This document shows, in pieces, positions 1 to 11,427 of a stretch of 41,859 nt of DNA. The DNA comes from Nemertoderma westbladi. Lineage: Eukaryota > Xenacoelomorpha > Nemertodermatida > Nemertodermatidae. Positions within the stretch are counted from its first letter, which is position 1, and each line of letters starts with the position of its first letter. The DNA lies in the NCBI GenBank assembly GCA_032718475.1, contig JAUCBJ010005140.1:1-41859 (forward strand), in the 5' to 3' direction. The notes beneath the pieces are model-generated. The model was not told the DNA's origin. It saw only the letters and a list, made by a program, of their open reading frames with translations, and ran no database searches. A program made the position numbers and the translations under genes.

Positions 1-696
1 GAAATTTTGGAAACGTATCCGTATTGCGTGTTCCCATTGTTGCAAAATTAGGAAACTCTGTAATTATGTTGTCATTAAGCATAATTGTTTTTTTCTAGAT
101 TCGGCGTTGAAGTGGAATAGTAGTTGTTGGCCTGTAACCTAAGTAATAAGAAAATAATATCACCTATAATGTTTCTTCAGTTTAAATATGGTTACTATCA
201 TTTTAAAAAGAAACCAAGTCAGGATCAAGTACCTCACATGTTGCTATGTTCAGTTCAGACCATAATTTGCCAGCCAATCATGTCGTTTCTTGTTGCCATG
301 GCAACCAAAAATATTATTTACTATGTGAAAATTTCATCAGAAACATTTTATATGTTCTTCAGATGCATATCAATATGTTACATAGTCAACATTCATGATC
401 ACAAGCAAAGTCATTAATCTGTTGTTACCATAGCAAACGGGGAATATTTTAGTATTTATGTAGTTATAGTAACGTATTTGGCATTTTATTGATTGTTAAT
501 CATATTAAAAAATATTGAAAAAAATTGTGTGTAGTCTGCTAGAGTTATTTTATTTAACAAAGTTTTGAATTTTAACCATAGCAACGGGAGTTTTGATCCT
601 AATTCGGGAGTGACTTGTTAAAAATAGTCAAAATTCGGTTTAATGTACATTTCAGTATTTTGTAGCATGAGATGCTGTAGAAAATTACAAAATTAT
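1..696 (+). repeat. Left arm of the fold-back element
   Basis: Reverse complement of 2671-3348. It contains the perfect X-box-like palindrome GTTGCCATGGCAAC at 292-305. The open frame of 97 codons at 124-417 has no recognisable features and is not called a gene. Confidence 0.8.
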
Positions 697-949
697 ATTC
701 GAATGACCTTAATGTAATTAGCAACGAAAGTTTTCCTTAGCAACCGGGGTCTTTTTGTACCAACATCGCGTTTTAACAGTAGTAAGTTCTCCTTGGTAAC
801 GTTGAATTGTGTATAGCAACAGCGAGTTACCTTACTTGGTATTTTACTGTACCAGTACCTAGCTATATAATAAATTATATTACTCTTGGTGCGCTACTCA
901 CAGATATTGCTTGTCGGTTAGATAGTTTTTGTTTAGATGGGATACCGAT

Positions 950-1203
950 ATGGATAGTTATCACGATCGATGTATAATTTGCAATGAGACTCTTACAGCT
1001 GAAGATAATGTAGTAATTTAGGAGAAAAGGGTTTCTACTGATACATTTAAATTTTTGATATTTATTAGAAAAGCAATTCCTAAAGGAAATTCAACCACGA
1101 AGCTAATTAAATTGAATAAAACCATTGTAGTACGTTGTTCAGCCTTGTTTAAGAGGCATTTGCTCGTGATATACAGTGATACTGATTATCAGAAAATTTA
1201 ATT
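950..1203 (+). pseudogene. Decayed CxxC-containing transposon peptide
   Basis: From the ATG at 950 one frame reads a Cys-Ile-Ile-Cys zinc-binding-like start (MDSYHDRCIICNET). It hits an in-frame TAG at 1019-1021, then continues open with coding-like composition to TAA near 1203, about 84 codons in all. Short N-terminal CxxC motifs of this sort are common in proteins of DNA transposons. I see no DDE motif and cannot name a family. It may be the relic of the transposase that once moved the surrounding fold-back element. Confidence 0.35.
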
Positions 1204-1449
1204 GTGTAGTTTATGTACAAATTTTTGATTTTTATATGAAAACGTCTGTTTGAAGTGGTTTTTTTGGAAACTATGGGAGGGGGGGGGGGGGGGGAGTTGA
1301 ACGAAGTGAATCGGATTCATAATAAATGATATAGTGGGGGTAGGAACTCCAACTGGTTCCAATTCAAAACAACTTTACGTTATGCTTCAAATTAGCATTT
1401 TCTTTAGCCCGGTTCCTTGTTAACAGGAATTTCTAAAGAACCTCAATCG

Positions 1450-1737
1450 GGTAAAAAGTAAATAGTAAAGTTAATTTTCTTCGGCCGTTAGGCCAGGGAT
1501 TACACACAAAGTATGATGACTTATTTCCAGTGCGGTCCCCCCAGAACTTTACTCCCCAGAGGAAACTCCAGTACTCATTTAGCTACCACTTAAGGATTCA
1601 AGGCACAGAGATGCGCCCTGGCTGGTCCCTTTAAAGCATCGAGCCGAAACGAAAACTGCCCTGGCCCATGTGAGGATCGAACCCACGACCTACGGGAGAT
1701 GTGAATTTAATGCAACCACTACACCAAGGTGGAACCT
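1450..1737 (-). mobile_element. tRNA-derived SINE
   Basis: On the minus strand the head (1737 downward) has a pol III box A (TGGTGTAGTGG, + 1717-1727) and box B (GGTTCGATCCTC, around + 1671-1682), spaced as in a tRNA. A non-tRNA body follows, ending in a short AT-rich tail near 1450. The 3' half, including the segment TTCGGCCGTTAGGCCAGGGA (+ orientation), recurs in opposite orientation at about 28060-28215. This defines a multicopy family. Confidence 0.75.
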
Positions 1738-1785
1738 TGAGTATGCTATGGCCCCTATAGTTGACGTAAGTTTCCCCAAGTTTGT

Positions 1786-2308
1786 GGGGCGAGCCACGAA
1801 GTTGGCGGAGCCTTAGCGGATTGACACTGTTAGGGGGTGGGTCAATTTATGTTGGGGCGAGCCACGAAGTTGGCGGAGCCTTAGCGAATTGACACTGTTA
1901 GGGGGTGGGTCAATTTATGCAAATAGTTGTCGTCGTTGTCGTCGTCGTCGTCGTTACGATTTTGACATGCTAATAACTTTGTCGGATTTAAAGCTGCCAA
2001 GTTGAAAATTTGTAGGTATCAATATGAGCAAAAGTTGAGATTTTTGAGAGACTTCCAGACACCATCAGTGCAATGGTCTCCCGCTAGAGGGCCACATGTC
2101 TAAACATTAAATGCCCTCCCATTTCTTTGCTTTTAATCCGTTTAAGCTGAAACTTGGCAGATATGTATTAGACCATTAGCTGTGACTTTCAAAGGAGGCG
2201 AATCTATCTGCAGTTCTCCAGTCTGCCGCTAGAGGGCCAACGTGACTATTTGCATAAATTGACCTACCCCCTAACAGTGTCAATTCGCTAAGGCTCTGCC
2301 AACTTCGT
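1786..2308. mobile_element. Small MITE with a duplicated left terminal repeat
   Basis: A ~68-bp unit starting GGGGCGAGCCACGAAGTTGG is present twice in tandem (1786-1853 and 1854-1919). It recurs inverted at 2252-2308. A GTC-type microsatellite (about 1927-1953) and two copies of a CCGCTAGAGGGCCA-like motif lie between. There is no coding capacity. It sits inside the fold-back element. Confidence 0.65.
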
Positions 2309-2670
2309 GCTGCGCGAAGTCCCCACTTCGTGTATCAGTTGTGGATTTGCTACAAATAGTAATAGAGTTAGAAATTTTGATTTATTAAAACTGTGCTAAC
2401 AATGTCCGTTACTATATTCATGTCATATCATTACAAAAATGAATTCAATTTCCAAAGGTTGTGAAGGAATTATCTTATCAGAGCAAGCGTAATACGAAAG
2501 GAAAATATCTCCCCTGCCAAAGGTCAGTCTGTGCATTCAAAATGCAGAGAAAAATATACTAACTCAAAATAATTTTTACGTCTAAGTAGAAAAGGAGGGG
2601 CTGGTGATAGTAATCATCAAGAAACACACAACAAACAACACTAAATTAATAACAATTAATAACAACACTA

Positions 2671-3348
2671 ATAATTTTGTAATTTTCTACAGCATCTCAT
2701 GCTACAAAATACTGAAATGTACATTAAACCGAATTTTGAGTATTTTTAACAAGTCACTCACGAATTAGGTTCAAAACTCCCGTTGCTATGGTCAAAGTTC
2801 AAGAATTTGTTAAATAAAATAACTGTAGCAGACTCCACACAATTTTTCAATAATCGTTAATATGATTAACTTCCAATGTCAATAAAATGCCAAATACGTT
2901 ACTATAACTACATAAACCTGTTGCTATGGTAACAACAGATTAATGACTTCACTTGTGATCATGAATGTTGACTATGTAACATATTGATATGCATCTGAAG
3001 AACATATAAAATGTTTCTGATGGAATTTTCACATATTAAATAATATTTTTGGTTGCCATGGCAACAAGAAATGACATGATTGGCTGACAAATTATGGTCT
3101 GACCATAGCAACATGTGAGGTACTTGATCCTGAATTGGTTTCTTTTTAAAATTATAGTAACCATATTTAAACTAAAGAAACATTATAGGTGATATTATTT
3201 TCTTATTACCTAGGTTACAGGCCAACTACTATTCCACTTCAATGCCGAATCTAGAAAAAAACAATTATGCTTAAGGACAATATAATTACAGAGTTTCCTA
3301 ATTTTGCAACAATGGGAACACGCAATACGCATACGTTTCCAAAATTTC
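2671..3348 (-). repeat. Right arm of the fold-back element
   Basis: Inverted copy of 1-696. It contains X-box-like palindromes at 2920-2933 (GTTGCTATGGTAAC) and 3052-3065 (GTTGCCATGGCAAC). Confidence 0.8.
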
Positions 3349-4793
3349 ATAAATTTACTGTACAATTATTTTCGACGATGTAATTATCATAGTTGTCATG
3401 GTAACCGGGTTTCAAAAAGTGCCCCATCGGATTCTCCGATAGTGATTTGGGTGGGGTAGGTCAAGGTTAGAATTCCGAAGGATTATAGGAAATGGGTGAT
3501 TTATGTATGACTTTCTGTTGCCATGGTGAAATGGTCTATTTAACCAAGTTCCAACATCCCAATTGTTCGCGCTTTTAGACCTTTAGCAGCTTAACCTGCC
3601 AATTTTAGTTGTCTTTTACCAATTACCTAGTGTACTGAAGTTACATCAGCGGAAGCCAGTCCGTGCGCGGCGTATGACCCACAGTGTGGGAGACTGGATT
3701 CGGATTCCGTGGGAGTTATTGCAGTGTAGACCTACTGTATTATTCGATTGATCGCTACTATATAATCTCTGACAACTATATTTACTTTCGGGGAAATATT
3801 AACAGTTCCTTTAGGACGTGGCGCTTTAAGTATAAAAACAGAGTTATGACTTATACTAATCACAACTAGATGGCCACAGAGTTTCGTAAATAGCGCATTC
3901 TTTAGGAGATGCTTTATTAACCTTCACACTACTTCACACTAATTCACACAACTTCACACTACTTCACACGACTTCACACTACTTCACACTACTTTACACT
4001 ACTTCACACTACTTTACACTAGTTCGCACTAATCTGCCGACCATCACTGAATTTGATCATATATAAGGAGGATTGCAACTGACACACGTAGGGATTATGA
4101 AATAGCATTTAATTCACACAAAACCACTATAATTTAAGTCGCAGTTGCTACCGGTAAACTCTATTCCTCTTACCTCAGTAATCAATAAGATTGAGGGGTT
4201 TATGATTATTTATCGGTATTCTCCAAATATAACATCAGTAGCCATTAATATAACAACAATTACTGTAATACTATAAACAGAAGTAAAATAATGTGGTGAA
4301 CAGTCAGTATGTGTTACTTATGCAGTTATGAAATGTTCAGTGGTCTGTCAAGTAAGTTAATAGATTTACGTTCTTATAACCAAGGCCATCTGATGTTCCT
4401 AGGCCAAAGTCTGAAACTTCCGCACAGAAGCACAGAAATTCTTAGTTGGTTCTGATACTCAGAAAATAGTAAAAAAAGACCGTAATGCATTGCGCGAGTT
4501 TCCATAGGTTTCTATTAGCCGTAAAGAGAAAATTGCTCTGATTGGCTGAATAAGACAGAACAAAGAACTTCCATGTCCACAAAGAATCAGCTGACAGATT
4601 TCGTCATCTTGGTTCTAATTCCTTCTCGTCACGTAGTTGGATAAATTTAGTGCTATTTTAGAGTATTCTGCGCATTGTGTAAAAATGACTTGTTATGTTC
4701 GCAAAAGCTTTTACACCGCTCCCAGAAAATGGGATTTAAGTCTATAAAATATAAAAAATCACAGTTTCTAAAATACAAAAATACTCTAAACTA
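3349..4793. other. Non-coding stretch with a 10-bp tandem repeat
   Basis: No supported gene. A degenerate tandem array of ACTTCACACT-type 10-mers occupies about 3931-4024. Two more X-box-like motifs lie at 3392-3405 and 3517-3530. The remainder is AT-rich sequence in which I see nothing else. Confidence 0.6.
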
Positions 4794-6996
4794 TTAGTCC
4801 TTCTTTCGTGAACGGCGTTTACAAAATTTTTTGAAGCTAGTAAGAGTCCTTTTCTCTTTGGGGCGAGCCACTTTACTAGGAGGGCTATAACTCCTAGGTG
4901 AGGGGTGCAATATGATTGCATCTGAAGGTTTCGGATTACGGTCGGTGTATCCGCCGGTCGAGGTACCCAGTTGATCGACGTCAACATCAGTGGAACGACG
5001 GTCGTACAACCCTTAGAGCGCGTTTCAGGACAGCAGCTCTTACTGGTCCCTGATGGGTCATTTGCACGATAGCGGTAGGTTGACCGTGTGTAGTGAGAAA
5101 TTTCCTCGGTTTGATGGTTCTCTCCAACTCGCATTCTCTGGCTTTATATTCATATGGTCGTCTATGAACTTCTAGTAGCTCTGGATGCGAGTTTATGAAC
5201 AAGTCACCGCGACATTTATCAATGGTAGAAACTTTAAACTGTGCGTAGGATCTTCCGGTTTCACCATATAATATTGAGTTAAATTGACATAATAAGGGTG
5301 GTCTTTGAACCCATAAAATGAGTTCGGTAAAGGTCTAGCGCGTAGGTTGACCTCGTGCACCATAAGACGGACAAGATCCGCTCAATTGTCCGGAGCTTCA
5401 ACGAGTATACCGTCGACACGAGCGGCCTCAATTGGCAGACGTTGTAACATAGGAGCATCAGCGATAAGATCTTTAGATCTTAAGTTGATATCAACCGGTT
5501 GGGGTTGTACAGTGGCGAAGAGTTTGTCTCCGAAATGGGGAACCATCGAAGGATGAATGATGGTTTTGTAATAGAGATCAGTCATAAGGATTTGAGCTTC
5601 TGGTTGGGCTAAAGCTGCTTCTTCTCTTTCATCCATTTCGATGTGCTTCTCCTCGAGCTGATTTTCCTCCGCTTGTCGTTGGAAGCGTTCGTCCAAAAAC
5701 TCTTGTAGAGAGTAGGTTCGTCCAAGTTCGATATCTTCTTCGAGATTCTGTATTTCCTGATCGAACTGGGGTAAAGCTAATTCTTTTACCGCTTGGACTT
5801 GTTGTTGCAATTTACGTTTGTCTAAACAATCGTAGGTTCCTTTTCCGATCTTTTGTCGAATAGCGTCTAATGCGTTTCGTACAACGCTCTCCTCCACTTC
5901 GGTGACAGGTTGGATCGGGGTTAAACCGGGACGATTATACGGGTTGAATGGCGATATTAGATGTCCGTGTCCCAATCCGGCTAGGTAGGATGGGCGAATA
6001 TCTAGAGAGCCCACAACTGGAGTGCCACCAATTAATTGTTCAGGTAACACTAGATCTTTGAACAATGAGTACAGTTCAGGAGGATCTGTCATACTATTAG
6101 GATCAAGAGTCTGAGGTCTCACCAGGGAATGAGGAGGTCTGACCGAGTATTCCGGAACTCTGATCATAGGTTTGTTTAAGGATCGTTTGAGTCGAGTGAG
6201 CGTGGGTGATACGTCGAACAAGTTTCGCTCAAAACTCCCGTAAGTATAACGAGTAAAACTGTGTTTAGCGCAACGTCTCCGCGGATGTTTATGCCTTTCC
6301 GTTTGTTGGTTGGGTCTAGGCCATTCATCGCAGTAATACCAAAGACGCACATCTTGTAGGGGAAACGCTGGTGATCTTTCTCCAGTTTTACAATATTCCT
6401 CCATCTGTTTGAAGCTATCTGGTACAACAGTTAGTGGTCGATTGGTGGTAAGATACATCATGGTGAAATAGAGTCGATTGAGTTCTATCATATGGTTATG
6501 TTGTATACCTTGAGGATATCGAGTTTCTAGATTTTGTTGACTGGCTACATTGAGATATGTTTCTCTCAAGAATTCCAAATATTCGTTGAAGTCACTGCGT
6601 TTATCCGGCTCTTCAACATCTTCTCTTTCGAGTCGGTTTCGAATAGAATTTTCATGTTCGATTCTCAGTTTATCATTCCGACTTCGCTGGGTATGATATT
6701 TAAATAGGATCATTTCCCTTTCGGTGTCTATCGTCCGTATCGTGTAAATCGATAGGATAACCAGTAGTTAAGAAGTCCATATACGTACCATTATGATGCG
6801 TATAGCGAGCGGTGAATTTTCTATAGTCCAATTCGCACCTGAGCTGTTCCTTTGACATTGGAGGTTTGATATAACGGCCATCGTCTTCCGTAGTATGTTG
6901 ACTAGCGTCGCCGCTTATTAAACTATCAACAAACGCTTGCAATGGTAGGGTATATCGCTCCCTGATACCAAGATCATCTTCTATTAACTCAGTCAT
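4794..6996 (-). pseudogene. Unrecognised protein, broken into frames
   Basis: A long coding-like region read leftward from ATG 6996. Frame 1 (6996-6700, starting MTELIEDDLGIRERY) overlaps frame 2 (6713-5382, 443 codons), and both are open through the overlap, consistent with one frameshift. Frame 2 meets TGA after the residues EAPDN. It stays open in the same frame for about 60 more codons, as though a Trp codon had become TGA. Another shift near 5240 leads into the 5202-4987 frame, then a last shift into a strongly basic C-terminus rich in K and R (to 4794). Summed length is about 700 aa. It is charged, with a coiled-coil-like Glu/Gln-rich segment around frame-2 residues 300-360. There are no membrane segments and no Cys/His clusters. 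I do not recognise the family. It could be a dead host gene, a structural protein of a mobile element, or a gene whose small introns or sequence errors look like frameshifts. Confidence 0.5.
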
Positions 6997-7557
6997 AGCT
7001 GCTATATGAGTTTATCAATATTATAATTAATAATAATCAGGCTAGCGGTCGTTGCTGCCTCCCCTCAGTGCCCCCGGACAGCGCAAGATCCTCAGCTCTG
7101 ATGTACTGTTGCTGCTGTGCCTCTCGCCAACGTAGTAGCTACACAACGACAACAACAACCAGCGCGAGTCACTCCACTGTCCATCCCAAGGGCTTAGATA
7201 TACTGGAGGTACTTGCTATAGAGGCAGGGTAACTTTCACAACTGCAACTCGCTACTGTAAACACACTTTAGTAGTAACATTCACCTATAAATACACAATT
7301 CCACACTCCTGTCATAATTTGTACAAATTCGGGCCATTTGTCCATTAGTCAAATGCCTTCCAGAATGCCACGTTATTATTATGTATCCCTGGATACTAGC
7401 AAGGTGCTATTTATTCCGCATGCTATTCAATGGGGCAAGTGTTCTATTGTTCTTTTAACTCGCTTCTAATTCTAGCATGGTTGTTGCTATGGTGACATTA
7501 TGGAAAGCTAGCCGTAGAATTAGGGTAATTCTCATGCATACAGATCTGGGATGCTAT
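6997..7557. other. Non-coding stretch
   Basis: Upstream of the broken gene when read on the minus strand. I see no coding region. One X-box-like motif (GTTGCTATGGTGAC) lies at 7483-7496. Confidence 0.5.
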
Positions 7558-7561
7558 TTAA

Positions 7562-9123
7562 CCCTATTAAACCCGGGGGGGGTCAATATGACCCCTCCCG
7601 TGGTTTTTTTATTATAATTCTGAAACAAACGCAGTTGGAATTCTGAAATTTTATGACTTTTCCTAAAAATCTATTGTCTTCCTAGTAGTGAAAACCGTTT
7701 TCAAAAATATTGGGTAGTTTTCGAGTTATAGCACCATTTTTTAACCCTACTTTTGGCACTTTTTTTGAGACGTTTTTTGAAAATTACATTTCATTAAATA
7801 TTAATTGTAACATCTCTATTTTTTATTTACACCGGTTTTTTGGTGTTAGCAATTGGATGGAATTCATATAAATTGATTTAGAAATTTCAAACTTGTTTTT
7901 TTCGGCGGGTGCCAAATTTTGGTGCCAGCACCAAATTTTGAAATATGTCAATTTTGTAAATTGATTGTTTGAAACTTGTTTTTTACGCAATTTGGGTTTT
8001 TTGGGGTTCTGGTTTCGATGAAATATATACGAGTTGCACCAAGCGTATCAAACTTGTATTTTTCGGTGCTGTGTGCAAATTTTGGTGCTAGCACGAAATT
8101 TTGAAAATCCATTCAATAGATAAAATTGCTTGTGACAATTTATTTCTTGCATTTTAGAGGTTTATGGCTGTTCTGAATTCAATGGAATATATAATTATCG
8201 AACTAGACATCTCAAACTTGTATTTTTCGGAAGTGGGTGCAAAATGTGGTGCTAGCACCAAATTTTGAAAACCATCAAATATATCAATTGATTGTGTCAT
8301 CTTGTTTCTTGCGTTATACGGGTTTGTTAGGGTTCTAAATTCAATGGAATCAGTAAAAATTTCATAAGAGTTTTCAAACTTGTATTTTTCGCCGGTGGGT
8401 GAAAATTGTTGTTTTGCACCAAATTTTGGAAAATGAGTAAATTGATCAGTAGATAGTATCATCTTGTTTCTTGCGTTATACGGGTTTATGAGGGTCCTGA
8501 ATCCGATGGAAACAATAAAAACAGCACTGGACATCGCAAACTTGTACTTTTTGGTGATGGGTACGAAATTTGGTGCTAGCACCAAAATTTGCCAAATTAC
8601 GCCGAAAAATACAAGTAGCAATGATCTGGCATATTTGAAATGTATTCCATTAGAATCAGCGCTCTAGAAAACCTAAAAATGTGAATTTATAGCATCGTAT
8701 AAGTGAATTAAAAATTTTGTGTTCTAACTGAAAAGTGCTGGTTACTTGTTTTTTTCATTTTTTCCTACGCATAGAGGACTAAACAGCCATTTATGGTAAT
8801 CATATCATTTTTAAATATTTTCCAATGTATTTTGCGCCCCAGAAAACATGTATTAAAAAACAATTAGCCGAAAAATGTAACTTTCAAATTTTGTGAAAAT
8901 TGTGCACTACTTGTAATTTTGTTGCTGCAATATTACCACTCCAGTCCATTTTTTTGAAAGTTTTTTTTTCGGTCGGATCCAGACTAGTGATACCTACGTA
9001 CAAACAAAAAATCAGACGTTTTCGTTAATATTTGTAGATTTTAGAGGGAGGGGTCAATATGACCCCCCCCCCCCCCCCCCCCCCGGTATTTGTACAGCAT
9101 TTTATAGCCCGGTACTAATAGGG
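7562..9123. mobile_element. piggyBac-like non-autonomous element
   Basis: The element starts CCCTATTAAACCC and ends with TAATAGGG, and is flanked on both sides by TTAA (7558-7561 and 9124-9127), the piggyBac target. Just inside each end lies an inverted GGTCAATATGACCCC motif next to a homopolymer (G-run left, a long C-run right). There is no transposase. The interior is a 163-bp tandem repeat plus AT-rich filler. TTAA target sites and CCC termini are established for piggyBac; assigning this element to it is inference. Confidence 0.75.
7886..8620. repeat. 163-bp tandem satellite with an internal palindrome
   Basis: The phrase CAAACTTGTATTTTTCGG recurs, with variation, near 7887, 8049, 8211, 8374 and 8537, a period of 162-163 bp (about 4.5 copies). 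Each unit carries a dyad of the form TTTTGGTGCTAGCACCAAAA, intact in some copies and mutated in others. The last copy ends with an inverted piece of the unit start (8600-8616). The 155-codon minus-strand frame here is a by-product of the repeat. Confidence 0.85.
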
Positions 9124-9127
9124 TTAA

Positions 9128-9983
9128 TAGTAATTCTTTAATTGTCAATATTCCCCTTATACATGATTTTATGAATTTTATCGGCTATTGACTGTACACT
9201 GAAGATTCTCGCACACTAATATACTTAATAGGGTAAATCTCCGCTCCCATGATCTATGAATTAATGGAATTTTGGGAATGTTATAAATTGTATAAAATGA
9301 CAATTTATCAAATTCATGAGAGGATATGAATTTAAAATTTATTCCCGTGAATTTTATTATTTGATATTAAATAGACACAATTTTATTCCAGAACATGTCT
9401 GGGAACTAGGATCTTTAATTCTAGAAATTTTTGTCCTTTTAAGAGTATCGGTAAGTGCTACGATATCTTAATCGACTAGAATTTTAGAGGATCGAAAATT
9501 TTAACAGATTTGATTTATAGATTTTCTAGAGTTAATTTGGCCGCATTTACTCTATTGTAACATTTGTTTTAACAGATTTTATAAATATTTAATATTTAAG
9601 ATGGGCACCGATTTATTCCAGAACATGTCTGGGGACGTTAACCACTGATTCTAGAATTTTGTCTTTCAAGTATATCGGTGGGTGCCGCGATATCTTAATC
9701 GACTACATTTCATCTTACTGTAGTCACGTATTTATAGTATGATACGGACAGTAAGGAAAGAGAAAATGGATTATTTCTCGCCGTTAAATGAAATATATTA
9801 TAAGTAATTAAGTAATAAACACGAATATATTGCACTAATCTACTGAATAATCGTTAAAATATTATTCTACTAAATAAAATTAAAGAAAACGATTATAATA
9901 ATAAAATCACATAATAATGCATACATAAATATAAAAATAAAAATAAATAAAATAATGTAGTCACACACCCACTCCAAACGCTG
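9128..9983. other. AT-rich stretch with a diverged direct repeat
   Basis: A ~110-bp segment around 9375-9490 (with TTTATTCCAGAACATGTCTG and CGATATCTTAATCGACTA) recurs at about 9606-9712 in the same orientation, offset about 230 bp. It lies where the downstream LTR of the BEL element would be expected, but I could not delimit an LTR. No gene. Confidence 0.5.
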
Positions 9984-11363
9984 TTACGTTGGGGAGTCCC
10001 TAGATGTTTGTTGGATTAGGGAGGTGGTCGTGGGAAGAGTCTCTTGCCTTCCATAGTTCCCGGACAACTCTCGGTCTCTTTCCAGTAAACATAAACAACC
10101 AACTGGGCGATTAAGTTGTTGTGTTTCGAATACAATTCCAGGTTTCTTAAAGTTACGTCGCATGATGACGAGTTCTACCGACCGCACTAAACCATCATCG
10201 GATATATGAGTCTCAATGATACGACCTGTCTGCCACCGCTTAATTGGAAGATCTGATTCCACGATAAGGACCATGTCTCCAGCGCTGACGTTTTCTTGCT
10301 GCCAAACCACTTTGTTCGAAGTTGTAGCGTAGGAAGATAATGTTTTTCGAAATGGTCAGCGAAACGACGGGATAATAGTTGCATAAGTTGCCAAGTTTGT
10401 CGGCAGTATTCGTCTCCGTCCGTGATTTCCGATTGCGGGAGCATGGCTACAGGTTTCTTTAGTAAGAAATGCGCGGGTGTTAGCGCTTCTAGGGAGTCGG
10501 GACTCGATGAGACTGGCATAAGCGGTCTCTCGTTAAGATAGGCGGCAATTTCTTCCATTAACGTCCTCAAAAGTTCGTCGGTGAGATACGCGCGGCACGG
10601 CACTATAAAGTAAAATGCGGTCTTTACGCTCCATATTAGTCTCTTCCAACTTCCTCCCCACCAAGGGGCGTCGGCAGCGTTGAAGGTCCAGCTAGATGCT
10701 GTTACCCTTAGCTGATCGTCCACCTGTCTTTGGTTCCAATCTTTCACGTAAGCTTTGATCTCATTGTTTGCGCCAATGAAGTTCGTTCCTTTGTCGGATC
10801 TCATAGTGTTGCTACTCCCAAAACGAGCGATCTGTCGGCGTAAACTCAGTATGAAGCTGTTGGTAGATAGATCGTTCACCATATCGAGATGGATCGCTCT
10901 ACAAGTCATACAGACAAAGATGACACACCATCGCTTGACTATAGTCCTAGCACGATATACTTCAATAGGGCCAAATAAATCCACACCAGTATTAGTAAAG
11001 GGTGGTTCATAGAAGCTTACTCGTTCCCGAGGTAATTCTGCCTCTCGCTGTGTTAAAGGCCTATTAAATGCTTTCCTACAGGGTATACAGTTCCTAAGAA
11101 CTTGGTTCAGAGCTCTACTTGCGCTTATGGAAATAATAGCGAGTTCGAATTTTGCTAAGAACTCGTTCTCTACCAGCATGGTAAAGTCTACTGTGAACAT
11201 CTACAATCATCTTGATTTGTATTTCAAGATTTCTAATGAGTATGGGAAACTTAGTGTCAAAGGACAATGGAGCATTAGTTAATCTCCCTCCGACACGTAT
11301 TAACCCATCTATCATTGTGCTAGAGAAACGATCCCTTAAGCGCATCTGTGGATTGCTCAACAA
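9984..11363 (-). pseudogene. BEL/Pao integrase and DUF5641-like tail, frameshifted
   Basis: Three overlapping frames make up one integrase. 11363-11115 carries the zinc-binding start (HSRLYHAG) and 11200-10187 carries CIPC and the catalytic core. 10310-9984 carries the C-terminal domain (VSAGDMVLIVESDLPIKRW) that follows integrase in BEL/Pao. In the core the first two acidic residues are visible in NTGVDLFGPI and RSDKGTNFIG. The third, normally Glu in a WGG-x-WER motif, reads WGGSWKR, so Glu is replaced by Lys. With two frameshifts and a lost catalytic residue it cannot encode an active integrase. Confidence 0.85.
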
Positions 11364-11427
11364 CAGGAAATACTTATCGGAATCTTCGTAGCATTGCAGG
11401 AGTCTCAGTATCTGCTTATTGGTATCC

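Larger units (their letters stand above)
1..3348. mobile_element. Large fold-back (long inverted repeat) element
   Basis: Positions 1-696 are repeated in inverted orientation at 2671-3348 with high but imperfect identity (small indels and substitutions). The left end may extend beyond the window, since the match is still running at base 1. The interior (697-2670) holds a decayed peptide, a tRNA-derived SINE and a smaller inverted-repeat element, so it is a nested structure. No transposase is visible, so this is probably a non-autonomous or collapsed DNA transposon. The superfamily is not assigned because the outer terminus and target duplication cannot be seen. Confidence 0.7.

Noticed and set aside
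124-417. 97-codon frame in the fold-back arm
   Set aside because: No motif or family resemblance; it is AT-rich repeat DNA with no matching frame evident in the other arm.
8154-8621. 155-codon minus-strand frame with internal repeats
   Set aside because: It follows the 163-bp satellite and has no protein features.
9600-9983. LTR of the BEL element
   Set aside because: I could not find matching TG...CA ends or a second copy, so only the diverged direct repeat is reported.
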